The notes under the pieces were generated by a model, which ran no database searches, was not told the DNA's origin, and was given only the letters and a program-made list of their open reading frames with translations. This document shows positions 1 to 7,663 of a DNA stretch of 19,057 nucleotides, one piece after another; position 1 is the first letter of the stretch; every line of letters begins with the position of its first letter. This DNA is from DAOTXL01 sp034434895 (lineage in GTDB: Bacteria > Chloroflexota > Anaerolineae > JAAYZQ01), in assembly GCA_034434895.1 (NCBI GenBank), contig DAOTYI010000228.1, positions 1 to 19,057 of the forward strand, in the 5' to 3' direction. The position numbers and the translations under genes are program-made.

Positions 1-17
1 ACCGCAGGGATCTACCG

Positions 18-117
18 CATATGCGTCAAGTTGAACGACAAGTCGCACCTCAGGGGCCTGCGGCCAGGCGTCCACCGGCGTGGATGCCTCCGTCCGCGCC
101 TTAAGTTGACGCATATG
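18..117. repeat. Hairpin-array repeat with 12-bp terminal inverted repeats
   Basis: The ends are a perfect 12-bp inverted repeat, CATATGCGTCAA at 18-29 and TTGACGCATATG at 106-117. Inside lie consecutive short palindromes: CGAC-AA-GTCG (36-45), GCCTG-CGGC-CAGGC (57-70) and TCCAC-CGGC-GTGGA (about 72-84). The core from the AAGTCGCACC box to the TCCGTCCGCG box recurs in inverted orientation inside the element at 18125-18283. No protein can be supported here. I read it as a small non-autonomous mobile or REP-like element. No flanking target duplication is visible. Confidence 0.7.
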
Positions 118-179
118 GAGGGTAGGGGTGAGGTCCACCCTGGCCGCCACGTATGTTCATTGGTAACTGTTCAGGCAGG

Positions 180-276
180 CGACTTGTTAACCACACAGGA
201 CACAAAGGACACGAAGAGAAAACTCTGGTATCCTTAGTGTCCTTAGTGGTAAAAAGAGCTATGGCTGAGTAGTTAC
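180..276 (+). repeat. GGACACAAA-type dispersed repeat, copy 1
   Basis: This 97-bp stretch begins CGACTTGTTAACCAC and ends GCTGAGTAGTTAC. It carries GGACACAAAGGACACGAAG on one side and CCTTAGTGTCCTTAGTGG on the other, so it is itself roughly palindromic (ACCAC...GTGGT). The same block, outer boxes included, occurs in reverse orientation at 11998-12111, with one more 9-bp unit there. It lies between the hairpin-array repeat and the methyltransferase gene. Short open frames across it (Lys-Asp-Thr repeats) are products of the repeat and not genes. Confidence 0.75.
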
Positions 277-321
277 GTTCATGGAACATGGCCGAGCTAT
301 CATGACGGTTGAGAAGGACCG

Positions 322-1074
322 ATGAGCACCAGGCTGACCCCTGAAGAATGGGACCTGCAATTCGCCCGCCAGGCCGGTTGGACCCGGGCCACGCGGGCCC
401 ATCTCTATCGGCGGGCCAACCTGCTGCGGGCCGGGCGCGTGCTGGATGTGGGTTGTGGCACCGGCGTTGTGACTGAGGAGCTGGCTGCCCGGACCCGGGG
501 GGAGGTGATCGGGGTGGATCTGGACCCGGCGATGGTGGCCTATGCTCAGGCACGGGGTGGCCGGGCCGGATACCGCCTGGGGGATGCTCACAACCTGCCC
601 TTCCGCGATGGCTGGTTTGACGTGACCGCCTGCCACTTTTTGCTGCTATGGTGCCGTCACCCGGCCCGGGCGGCGCAGGAGATGGTGCGTGTCACCCGGG
701 CGGGGGGGGTGGTGCTGGTCTGCGCCGAGCCGGACTATGGCGGGCGGATTGACCATCCTGACCTGCCCCTGGGCCGCTGGCAGCTTGAGGCGTTGCGCCG
801 CGAGGGGGCCGACCCCTGCCTGGGTCGCAGGCTGCGGGCGCTGTTTTGTTTGCCGTCCGTCAAAAGCGTCGAGGTGGGCCTGATCCCCGGCCTGTGGGAG
901 GTGGCTACCCTGCGCGCCGAGTTCGAGGCCGAGTGGGCACTGTGGGACCGCTCGCTGACCGGCCTGGTGCCGGCCGACCAACTGGCCCATGTCCGGGCTG
1001 CCGACCAGGCGGCTATCGAAGCCGGAGAGCGGCTGGCTTTCTTGCCGGTGTTCTACGCCCTGGTGCGCGTCTGA
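322..1074 (+). CDS. Class I SAM-dependent methyltransferase (Methyltransf_11 type)
   Basis: A 250-residue cytosolic protein predicted to move a methyl group from S-adenosylmethionine to an unidentified small molecule. The SAM-binding motif I is VLDVGCGTG at residues 40-48. An acidic residue ends strand beta-2 (VIGVDLD, Asp66), and GDAHNLPF near 87-94 followed by FDVTACHFLL fits motifs II and III of the Methyltransf_11/25 family. The C-terminal third, about 150-250, is helical and probably forms the substrate cap. The ATG at 322 is preceded by GAGAAGGA at good spacing. It stands alone between a repeat and the prsW promoter, so the context gives no substrate. Ubiquinone/menaquinone-type or antibiotic-type methylation are both possible. 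The fold is sure; the substrate is unknown. Confidence 0.88.
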   Translation: MSTRLTPEEWDLQFARQAGWTRATRAHLYRRANLLRAGRVLDVGCGTGVVTEELAARTRGEVIGVDLDPAMVAYAQARGGRAGYRLGDAHNLPFRDGWFDVTACHFLLLWCRHPARAAQEMVRVTRAGGVVLVCAEPDYGGRIDHPDLPLGRWQLEALRREGADPCLGRRLRALFCLPSVKSVEVGLIPGLWEVATLRAEFEAEWALWDRSLTGLVPADQLAHVRAADQAAIEAGERLAFLPVFYALVRV

Positions 1075-1094
1075 AAAAGCGCCAGGTCCCCGTG

Positions 1095-1123
1095 TTGTGG
1101 TGGCCGACGTTTCATGTTATAAT
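1095..1123 (+). promoter_or_regulatory. Sigma70-type promoter of prsW
   Basis: TTGTGG (1095-1100) and a consensus TATAAT (1118-1123) are separated by exactly 17 bases. Transcription would begin near 1130, giving a leader of about 110 bases before the ATG at 1239. The promoter starts 20 bases after the methyltransferase stop, so prsW is probably its own transcription unit. Confidence 0.7.
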
Positions 1124-1160
1124 GGTGTTCGTCCATGCTGTTCCGGGTCCGATGAAAAGG

Positions 1161-1191
1161 GACACAGATTTCCACTGACAAAATCTGTGTC
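1161..1191 (+). repeat. 11-bp perfect inverted repeat in the prsW leader
   Basis: GACACAGATTT (1161-1171) and AAATCTGTGTC (1181-1191) are perfect inverted repeats with a 9-base loop. They lie inside the predicted transcript, 47 bases before the prsW start. GACACAGATTT also occurs near 15490, so this is probably a short member of the dispersed GGACAC/GACACAGATTT repeats. No T-tract follows the stem, so it is not a standard terminator. Confidence 0.65.
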
Positions 1192-1238
1192 GTCCGTGTG
1201 GGCCTGTGTCCAGGCGGGAGGAGGAGGCTGCTTCACCC

Positions 1239-2279
1239 ATGTTGGTTATCCTGGTCGCTACTCTGGGGGCGCTGATCCCCACCCTGTTCTATGTCCTGTT
1301 TGTCTGGTGGCTCGACCGGTACGAGAAGGAGCCGGTCTGGCTGCTGGCGTTTGCCTTTCTATGGGGCGCGATCCCGGCGGCGATCCTGTCGGCGCTCTTT
1401 GAGGTTCTTTTTGACCTGCCTCTGGGCCTGTTGGGTGAAGAAAGCCTGGCGGCGAACCTGATCAGCGTCAGCATCGGGGCGCCCCTGGTTGAAGAGAGCT
1501 TCAAGGGGATCGCCCTGCTGGGCCTGCTGTTCCTGTTCCGCCACGAGTTCGACGATATGTTGGACGGCATCGTCTTTGGAGCGATGGTCGGCTTTGGCTT
1601 TGCCCTGACCGAGAACGCCCTTGCCTACTTTCTCCCCATCCTGAGTGAAGAGGGCATGGTCGCCGGCCTGATCAACATCCTGATGCGCGCCTTTGTCTTT
1701 GGTTTCAACCACGCCTTCTGGACCGGGATCACCGGGGCGGCGGTGGGGTATGCCCGGCTGTCACGCAGTCAGGTGCGGCGGCTGCTGGTTCCCCTCGGCG
1801 GCTGGGGGGTGGCCGCATCGCTGCATGGCATCCACAATGCCGGGGCGACGCTCGCCGAACAGACCGGCTGTCTGTCGCTGCTCATCAGCCTGGTGGTGGA
1901 TTGGGGGGGCCTGCTGTTGCTGCTGGCCGTCGCCCTGTTGGTGCTGCGCAAAGAAAAGCTGTGGATCGAGCGCGGGTTGATTGAAGAGGTCAACCGTGGA
2001 ACGCTGAGCCGGCAGGAGTTCGATCTGCTGCGCTCGGCAGGGCAACGGTTCCGGGTCCGCTGGCAGGCCCGAGGGCGTGGTGGCAAGGAGGCAGCCCGCG
2101 CTGTAGGCCGCTATTTTCAGTGTGCCACCGAACTGTCTTTCAAGAAACAGCGCCTCCGTTCCTTCGGGGATGAGAGCGGCAATCTGGCCGAGGTCCAGCG
2201 GTTGCAACAGGAGCTGGCCACCTGCCGCGCCGAAGCCTGGCCGTGGCTATGGGCTCCCTCACAGAATCAACAGGGATGA
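1239..2279 (+). CDS. prsW: PrsW-family glutamic-type intramembrane protease
   Basis: A 346-residue polytopic membrane protein of the PrsW (CAAX-protease/PrsW superclan) type. The family cleaves membrane-embedded proteins; Bacillus PrsW makes the first cut in anti-sigma factor RsiW. The signature appears in order: DRYEKEP after the first membrane helix (26-32), EESFK at 85-89 (the EExxK motif), DGIVFGAMVGFGFALTEN at 109-126, FNHAFW near H158 and LHGIHN at 195-200. These Glu, His and Asn residues are the expected active-site set. About seven or eight helices span residues 1-235; a charged cytosolic tail of about 110 residues follows. I chose the ATG at 1239 because GGGAGGAGG lies about ten bases upstream. 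A GTG at 1206 would add 11 residues but overlaps that ribosome site. The substrate is unknown, as no anti-sigma factor is nearby. Confidence 0.92.
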   Translation: MLVILVATLGALIPTLFYVLFVWWLDRYEKEPVWLLAFAFLWGAIPAAILSALFEVLFDLPLGLLGEESLAANLISVSIGAPLVEESFKGIALLGLLFLFRHEFDDMLDGIVFGAMVGFGFALTENALAYFLPILSEEGMVAGLINILMRAFVFGFNHAFWTGITGAAVGYARLSRSQVRRLLVPLGGWGVAASLHGIHNAGATLAEQTGCLSLLISLVVDWGGLLLLLAVALLVLRKEKLWIERGLIEEVNRGTLSRQEFDLLRSAGQRFRVRWQARGRGGKEAARAVGRYFQCATELSFKKQRLRSFGDESGNLAEVQRLQQELATCRAEAWPWLWAPSQNQQG

Positions 2280-2291
2280 GCGGGTTCTCGC

Positions 2292-2320
2292 TTGACTTTC
2301 GCCGTTAATTCTGTTACAAT
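2292..2320 (+). promoter_or_regulatory. Strong sigma70-type promoter for the response-regulator operon
   Basis: TTGACT (2292-2297) and TACAAT (2315-2320) are 17 bases apart, each one mismatch from consensus. It starts 13 bases after the prsW stop. A start near 2327 leaves a 40-base leader before the ATG at 2367. This excludes the longer upstream reading of the first regulator, whose TTG start at 2292 would coincide with the -35 box. Confidence 0.8.
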
Positions 2321-2366
2321 GGGCCGGGTGCAGGTCGAAATCAAGTTCAGCCTGCAAGGGAAAAAG

Positions 2367-2846
2367 ATGGTGGCCGAAAAGCAAAAGAAAGCCAAAATCC
2401 TGTGCATCGAAGATGAAGCCGGGATGCGCGACCTGCTGCGGCTCATCCTGGAGTCGGACGGCTATCTGTTCCTGGATGCGCGAGATGGCATCGAGGGGCT
2501 GGAGAGAATGCGCCGCGACCGTCCAGACCTGGTGCTGCTGGACCTGATGCTGCCCGATCTGGACGGGGCGGAGCTGCTTTTGCGAAAGAAACAGGACCCC
2601 ACCATCCGGGATACTCCGGTGATCGCGGTGACGGCATTGGCCTCGCCGTTTGATCAGATCATGTGGAAACGACGGACAGAAATCAAGGACTATGTGACCA
2701 AACCGTTCATGCGCCGGCAGTTGCTGGAGGCGATCGAACGGGTCTTGAGCAGAGAGCCTGATCGATCTGACGCAGCATCGAGCGGGGGACAGTCCGCCCG
2801 CAGAGGGGAAAATGGGCAAAGCAAAGATTTTGTGCATCGAAGATGA
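2367..2846 (+). CDS. Single-domain response regulator (receiver only), first of a tandem pair
   Basis: A 159-residue CheY-like receiver without an output domain, expected to accept phosphate from a histidine kinase and act through protein contacts. The acidic pair is E15-D16, the phosphoacceptor Asp59 (in LLDLMLPDLDG), the switch Thr89 and the conserved Lys112 in TKP. All catalytic residues are present. The receiver ends near residue 127; a 30-residue polar tail follows. The last 35 bases overlap the start of the next gene in another frame. ATG 2367 is preceded by AAGGGA and fits the promoter at 2292-2320. The following gene is a diverged copy. No kinase lies in the window, so the partner is encoded elsewhere, unless the truncated membrane protein at 18785 is one. 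Confidence 0.9.
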   Translation: MVAEKQKKAKILCIEDEAGMRDLLRLILESDGYLFLDARDGIEGLERMRRDRPDLVLLDLMLPDLDGAELLLRKKQDPTIRDTPVIAVTALASPFDQIMWKRRTEIKDYVTKPFMRRQLLEAIERVLSREPDRSDAASSGGQSARRGENGQSKDFVHRR

Positions 2847-3240
2847 TCAGGAGATGATTGATTATATCAGGCTGATCCTGGGCAAAGCCGGCTACGAGGT
2901 GATCGGAGCAGTTGGGGGAGCAGCCGGCCTGGAGGCCATGCGCCAGGAACAGCCCGATTTAATCCTGCTCGATCTGATGATGCCGGAGATAGACGGGGCA
3001 GAGGTGCTGCTGAGGAAAAAGGAGGACCCCACCATCCGTGACATCCCGGTCATCGCCTTGACGGCCCTCGACTCGCCGTTCGATCAGATCATGTGGCTGG
3101 CCCGCACCGACCTGCAAGATTTTATTGTCAAATCCAGGTTGCCGCGCCGCGAGTTGATCGCCCGGATCGAGCGTGTGCTTCAGACCCATGCCCGGCCTTC
3201 ACCCGGCGATGCCGGCCCGGAGCCTGGTGACGTCCGATAG
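2812..3240 (+). CDS. Single-domain response regulator, second of a tandem pair
   Basis: A 142-residue receiver-only protein, clearly a duplicate of the preceding regulator: KAKILCIEDD, LRKKEDPTIRD and SPFDQIMW recur almost unchanged. The acidic residues are D11-D12, the phosphoacceptor Asp54 (LLDLMMPEIDG), the switch Thr84 and the conserved Lys107. The usual Lys-Pro is Lys-Ser here (VKSRLP), which removes the cis-peptide proline after the conserved lysine and could alter the output face. A short Pro/Gly-rich tail ends the protein. The ATG at 2812 lies inside the end of the first gene and is preceded by GAGGGGAAA, so the two are probably translationally coupled from the 2292 promoter. The target is unknown. 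Confidence 0.9.
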   Translation: MGKAKILCIEDDQEMIDYIRLILGKAGYEVIGAVGGAAGLEAMRQEQPDLILLDLMMPEIDGAEVLLRKKEDPTIRDIPVIALTALDSPFDQIMWLARTDLQDFIVKSRLPRRELIARIERVLQTHARPSPGDAGPEPGDVR

Positions 3241-3282
3241 CGAAAATGGCCGGCCAGGTGTTCCTGGGGCGGAGGTGATGGA

Positions 3283-3855
3283 ATGGATTTCTTGCCGTCA
3301 TGGGCCAATCCTCTCGATTTCCTGATCGGCTTTGCCATGCTGGGGGGGGCGGCCTGGGGGTTTGTCCGCGGCCTGATCCGCATGGTCCTCAGCCTGGTGG
3401 TGCTCTATGTGGCCGCCATCCTGGCCATGACCTTCTATACCCGGCTCGCCCGGTGGCTCAGTTTCATCGGCGGCAGGCAACCTGACGAATCGGTCGAGGC
3501 CATTGCTTTCGTGCTCATCCTGGTCTTGACGGCGGTGCTGATCAACTTTGTGCTGAGCCGCACCTACAGAGACACGGAACTGCCCGGCGTCCGGCAGATC
3601 GATCAACTGGGCGGGTTGGTGATCGGCTTTCTGCTGACCGCCGTCTGGGTTGGGTTGAGCCTGGTCGCCCTGGCATACCTCCTGTACGCGCCGATTGAAG
3701 CTGGCGGGAGCGTGCGCCAGAGCATGACCCTCTATTTCCGCAACTCGAAACTGATCCCGCTCTTTTACCAGTTTCTGACGGTCGTCCTGACCACCCTCAA
3801 GCCGTGGATGCCCAAGGGGCAGATCCCTGCCATCTTTGCTTTCCGGCTCTTCTGA
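3283..3855 (+). CDS. cvpA: CvpA-family membrane protein
   Basis: A 190-residue inner-membrane protein with four predicted helices (about 10-28, 33-54, 70-92 and 106-132), the size and layout of the CvpA/colicin V production family (PF02674). The loop after the first helix, AWGFVRGLIRMV, has the G-x-x-R-G-hydrophobic pattern typical of the family. CvpA proteins affect colicin V secretion, cell envelope integrity and biofilm formation; the biochemical role is not settled. ATG 3283 has a near-perfect GGAGGTGAT site (3271-3279). It is followed after six bases by mutS2, a pairing (cvpA-mutS2) common in bacteria, which supports both calls. It follows the regulators by 42 bases with no terminator seen. 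Confidence 0.85.
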   Translation: MDFLPSWANPLDFLIGFAMLGGAAWGFVRGLIRMVLSLVVLYVAAILAMTFYTRLARWLSFIGGRQPDESVEAIAFVLILVLTAVLINFVLSRTYRDTELPGVRQIDQLGGLVIGFLLTAVWVGLSLVALAYLLYAPIEAGGSVRQSMTLYFRNSKLIPLFYQFLTVVLTTLKPWMPKGQIPAIFAFRLF

Positions 3856-3861
3856 GCTTTG

Positions 3862-6237
3862 ATGGAGAAGAAGCACCTCAACACACTCGAGTTCCCCCAG
3901 GTTCTGGCCCGTCTGGCACAGTACACCTCGTTCTCAGCCGGCACGGAGTTGGCCCTGGCGCTGGAGCCTTCGCCGGTCTATGCGGAGGTAGAGCACCGGC
4001 TGCGCGAAACCCGGGAAGCCCGTCACCTGCTGGACGCCCACGGCGGCCTGTCGCTGGGTGGAGTCCATGACGTGCGGCCCCTGGCCGGAATCGCCCGGCG
4101 CGGCGGCGTCTTGTCGCCGGCAGACCTGCTCGACATCCATAGCACCCTGCGGGTGGGGCGGCGGGTGCAGCGCACCCTGACCCGCCTGCGGCCGGAAGTG
4201 CCGCTCCTGGCCGACATCGCGGCCCGCATCGAGCCGTGCGACTCCCTGACCGCCGAGATCGAACGCTGCCTCAGCGACGCGGGTGAGGTGGTGGACCAGG
4301 CCAGCGACAAACTGGCCCAAATCCGGCGTGAGATGCGCACCGCCCACGAGCGACTGCTGGAAAGGCTGAATCGCCTCCTCACCAACCCGCGCTACGCCGG
4401 CTATTTGCAAGAGGCGCTGATCACACAGCGGGGGGGGCGCTATGTCCTCCCCATCCGCGCCGAATTCAAGGGGCGCATCCCCGGCATCGTCCACGATATG
4501 TCGGCCAGCGGCGCCACCCTGTTCATCGAACCGCTGTCGGTGGTGGAGATGGGCAACCGCTGGCGGCAGCTCCAGATCGAGGAACAAAAGGAGGTGGAGC
4601 GCATCCTGGCTCAGCTCTCGGCCCGGGTGGGCGACCTGGCCGACGAGCTGGCCTGGACGGTGGAAGCCCTGGCTGAGCTGGACCTGATCCTGGCCAGGGG
4701 GCACTATGCCAATGCCATCGGGGCCACGGAACCGGTGATCCGCCCTCCGCTCCCTCACGCCCGACATCCAGGGACCATGCTCGACCTGCGCCAGGCCCGC
4801 CACCCCCTCCTCGATCCGCACAAGGTCGTGCCCATTGACCTGCATCTGGGCGACGACTATTTCATCCTGGTCATCACCGGCCCGAACACCGGCGGCAAGA
4901 CGGTCGCGCTGAAAACGGTCGGGCTGATGGTCGCCATGGCCCAGGCGGGGCTGCACCTGCCGGTGGCCGAAGGTTCGGCCCTGTCGGTGTTTGAGCAGGT
5001 GTATGCCGACATCGGCGACGAACAGTCAATCGAGCAATCGCTCTCCACCTTCTCCTCGCACCTGACCAATATCGTCCACATCCTGGAGCAGGCCAACGAG
5101 CGGTGCCTGGTGTTGCTGGACGAGTTGGGGGCCGGCACCGACCCGGTGGAGGGTTCGGCCCTGGCCCGGGCCATCCTGTCACACCTGCTGGCGCGGCGGA
5201 TCACGACCCTGGTGGCGACCCACTATTCCGAGCTGAAAGCCTTTGCCCAGGCCACACCCGGCGTCGAAAATGCCTGCGTCGAGTTTGACCTGGAAACGCT
5301 CTCGCCCACCTTCCGCCTGCGGATCGGGCTGCCGGGCCGCAGCAACGCCTTTGCTATTGCCGGCCGGTTGGGGTTGGACGCAGGCATCATCCAGGCCGCC
5401 CAGGCGCTTGTCTCGCCCCAGGAGATCCAGACCGATGCGCTCCTGGGCGAGATCCAGCAGGCTCATCGCCAGGCACTCCAGGCCCGCGACGAGGCGCAGT
5501 TGGCCCGGCAGCGGGCTGTCGAGCAGGAGCGTCGCCTGGCCGCCCGGCTGGCAGCGATTGAAGCGGAGCGGGTGGCCATCCTGGCGGAAGCCCGCGCCCA
5601 GGCCCGCCATGAACTGGCCAGCGTCCGCCAGGAGATCGAAGCCCTGCGCGCCGGACTGGCCGGGCACCGACGCCAGCCGGCAGTGGTGGAGGAGTGGCTG
5701 GAGCAGGCCCGCGCCCGCCTGGCCGAACAGGAAAAGGCCACCCTCCCTCCCCCATCACCGTGGCCTGGGCAGGAGATGGCCCTGGCCGGGGAGATTGCCG
5801 TCGGCGATCCGGTGTGGATCGCCGGGCTGGGCACCAGCGGCGAGGTGACCGCGCTGGAGGGCAACAGCGCCGAGGTGCAGGTCGGCAGCTTCCGGGTCCG
5901 CGTCCAAAGGGAGGCGTTGGAGCGGCGTGCCCCCCGCCCGGCCGAAGCGCCGGCGCCACGGGCGGTCACCGTCGGCCTCCCTGCCTCGCCGGGCATGGAA
6001 CTGGACCTGCGGGGTCAGCGGGTGGAAGAAGCGGTGCCCCGCCTGGAGAAATATCTGGACGACGCCTTTCTGGCCGGGCTGCCCTTTGTGCGCATTATCC
6101 ACGGCAAAGGCACCGGCACATTGCGCCAGGCGGTGCGCCAGCAGTTGCACAGCCATCCCCTGGTCAAATCCCACCGGCCGGGTGAGGAGGGGGAAGGCGG
6201 TTCGGGGATCACTGTGGCCTATCTGGTCGAAAGTTAA
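3862..6237 (+). CDS. mutS2: Endonuclease MutS2 (MutS-like ATPase with C-terminal Smr nuclease domain)
   Basis: A 791-residue protein of normal MutS2 length. The family binds branched DNA, suppresses homologous recombination in some bacteria, and in Bacillus also acts on collided ribosomes. In order: N-terminal lever/clamp helices with core (about 1-310), ABC-type ATPase with Walker A GPNTGGKT at 340-347, Walker B VLLDELGAGTDP with Asp420-Glu421, and the following THYSELKAFA. A long Arg/Gln/Ala-rich coiled coil covers about 505-610, then a small KOW-like beta segment (AVGDPVWIAG, about 650). The Smr domain starts at ELDLRGQR (713) with HGKGTG at 747-752. There is no mismatch-recognition N-terminal domain, as expected. 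ATG 3862 is preferred over the adjacent TTG at 3859. Its ribosome site is weak, so translation is probably coupled to the CvpA stop. Confidence 0.96.
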   Translation: MEKKHLNTLEFPQVLARLAQYTSFSAGTELALALEPSPVYAEVEHRLRETREARHLLDAHGGLSLGGVHDVRPLAGIARRGGVLSPADLLDIHSTLRVGRRVQRTLTRLRPEVPLLADIAARIEPCDSLTAEIERCLSDAGEVVDQASDKLAQIRREMRTAHERLLERLNRLLTNPRYAGYLQEALITQRGGRYVLPIRAEFKGRIPGIVHDMSASGATLFIEPLSVVEMGNRWRQLQIEEQKEVERILAQLSARVGDLADELAWTVEALAELDLILARGHYANAIGATEPVIRPPLPHARHPGTMLDLRQARHPLLDPHKVVPIDLHLGDDYFILVITGPNTGGKTVALKTVGLMVAMAQAGLHLPVAEGSALSVFEQVYADIGDEQSIEQSLSTFSSHLTNIVHILEQANERCLVLLDELGAGTDPVEGSALARAILSHLLARRITTLVATHYSELKAFAQATPGVENACVEFDLETLSPTFRLRIGLPGRSNAFAIAGRLGLDAGIIQAAQALVSPQEIQTDALLGEIQQAHRQALQARDEAQLARQRAVEQERRLAARLAAIEAERVAILAEARAQARHELASVRQEIEALRAGLAGHRRQPAVVEEWLEQARARLAEQEKATLPPPSPWPGQEMALAGEIAVGDPVWIAGLGTSGEVTALEGNSAEVQVGSFRVRVQREALERRAPRPAEAPAPRAVTVGLPASPGMELDLRGQRVEEAVPRLEKYLDDAFLAGLPFVRIIHGKGTGTLRQAVRQQLHSHPLVKSHRPGEEGEGGSGITVAYLVES

Positions 6238-6279
6238 TGGAGGACAACGGCTCGCCGTTGCCCTGCTGTAGAGAGTGAA

Positions 6280-7662
6280 ATGGCTCAGACAGACTATGAC
6301 GTGATTGTTGTCGGGGCGGGGCCGGCCGGCATCTTTGCCGCGCTGGAGCTGACCCACTCTACCCGGCCACGGGTGCTGATCCTGGACAAGGGGCCGGGGC
6401 TGAAAAAGCGCCGCTGCCCGGCGCGGGAGACAGGCCACTGCGTCCAGTGTGCCACCTGCGCTCTGATGACCGGATGGGGAGGGAGCGGCGCCTTTAGCGA
6501 TGGCAAGCTGACCCTCACCACCCAGGTCGGCGGGCTGCTGGCCGAGATCCGGGGGGAGGAGGAGGCCGAACGGCTGGTGCAGGAAGTGGATGCCCTGTGG
6601 GTCCGCTTTGGGGCCGACGGTGAACCGTATCATGGGGACCGGGACCAGATCGAAGAGGTCCAGCGCAAGGCCGCCCAGGCCGGGCTGCGGCTGCAACACT
6701 ACCCCATCCGCCACCTGGGCACCGAGCGCAGCGGCGACATCCTGGGAGCCATGTACCTGGAGCTGGTGGACCGGGGCGTCGAGGTCCGCACCCGCACCGA
6801 AGTGGTGCGGGTCCTGACCAGAGATGGCCTGGTCACCGGCGTGGAGACGGCCCGAGGGGAGGTGCTGTCCGCCCGGCATGTCATCGTCGCCCCCGGCCGC
6901 GAGGGGGCCGACTGGCTGGCCCAACTGGCCCGCGACCTGAAGCTCAGCCTGAGCATCAACCCGGTGGACATTGGGGTGCGGGTGGAACTGCCGGCCCACA
7001 TCCTGGCCCCCCTGACCGACCTGTTGTACGAACCCAAGTTCCTCTACTTCTCGCGGGCCTTTGACGATAAGGTGCGCACCTTTTGCGTGTGCCCCTACGG
7101 CGAGGTGGTCACCGAGTGGGCCGGCGACGTGATGACGGTCAACGGCCACTCCTATGCCCACCTCAAGACCGAAAACACCAACTTTGCTGTGCTGGTCAGC
7201 AAAAATTTCACCGAGCCGTTCAAAGAGCCGATCGCCTACGGCAAATATATCGCCCGGCTGGCCAATCTGCTGTCGGGGGGCATCATTGTCCAGCGCCTGG
7301 GGGACCTGCGGGCAGGGCGGCGCACCACCGGCCAGCGGTTAGAGCGATGTATCACCCGACCCACCCTGCGGGAGGCGACCCCCGGCGACCTGAACCTGGT
7401 CCTGCCCTACCGCTACGTGGTCAACATCCTGGAGATGCTGGATGCCCTGGACCAGGTCACGCCGGGCGTGGCCTCGCGGCATACCCTGCTCTACGGCGTG
7501 GAAGCCAAATTTTATTCTTCGCGCCTGAAGCTATCGCGCGATCTGGAAACCGAGGTGCACAACCTCTTTGCCGCCGGCGACGGCGCCGGCGTGACGCGGG
7601 GGCTGGTGCAGGCCTCGGCTTCGGGCCTGATCGCCGCCCGCGAGATCCTGCGCCGATTATAG
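6280..7662 (+). CDS. FAD-dependent dehydrogenase, COG2509 type
   Basis: A 460-residue predicted flavoprotein. The dinucleotide fold starts with DVIVVGAGPAGIFAALEL (GAGPAG at 12-17) and acidic Asp36 ends strand beta-2. A cysteine cluster C46-x7-C54-x2-C57-x2-C60 is followed by GWGGSGAFSDGKL (65-77), the hallmark of the uncharacterised COG2509 dehydrogenases. The C-terminal FAAGDGAGVTRGLVQA is the second FAD contact, ATG/GD type. The four cysteines could hold a metal or iron-sulfur cluster; this is inference. Substrate and pathway are unknown. It follows mutS2 by 42 bases; the gap holds a 7-bp hairpin CAACGGC/GCCGTTG (6245-6260) but no T-tract, so read-through from mutS2 is possible. The ATG at 6280 has only a modest GAGAG ribosome site. 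A hairpin-array repeat begins one base after the TAG stop. Confidence 0.88.
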   Translation: MAQTDYDVIVVGAGPAGIFAALELTHSTRPRVLILDKGPGLKKRRCPARETGHCVQCATCALMTGWGGSGAFSDGKLTLTTQVGGLLAEIRGEEEAERLVQEVDALWVRFGADGEPYHGDRDQIEEVQRKAAQAGLRLQHYPIRHLGTERSGDILGAMYLELVDRGVEVRTRTEVVRVLTRDGLVTGVETARGEVLSARHVIVAPGREGADWLAQLARDLKLSLSINPVDIGVRVELPAHILAPLTDLLYEPKFLYFSRAFDDKVRTFCVCPYGEVVTEWAGDVMTVNGHSYAHLKTENTNFAVLVSKNFTEPFKEPIAYGKYIARLANLLSGGIIVQRLGDLRAGRRTTGQRLERCITRPTLREATPGDLNLVLPYRYVVNILEMLDALDQVTPGVASRHTLLYGVEAKFYSSRLKLSRDLETEVHNLFAAGDGAGVTRGLVQASASGLIAAREILRRL

Positions 7663-7663
7663 C

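Noticed and set aside
180..276. Possible CRISPR or tandem-repeat coding segment
   Set aside because: The 9-bp units are too short and contiguous, with no spacers and no cas genes nearby. The Lys-Asp-Thr frames seen at each copy come from the repeat itself.
3934..4956. 340-residue open frame on the minus strand
   Set aside because: Antisense to the N-terminal half of mutS2; composition is typical of a shadow frame.
5755..7161. 468-residue open frame on the minus strand
   Set aside because: It crosses the end of mutS2 and most of the dehydrogenase gene in antisense, with no recognisable motif. Both sense genes are complete.
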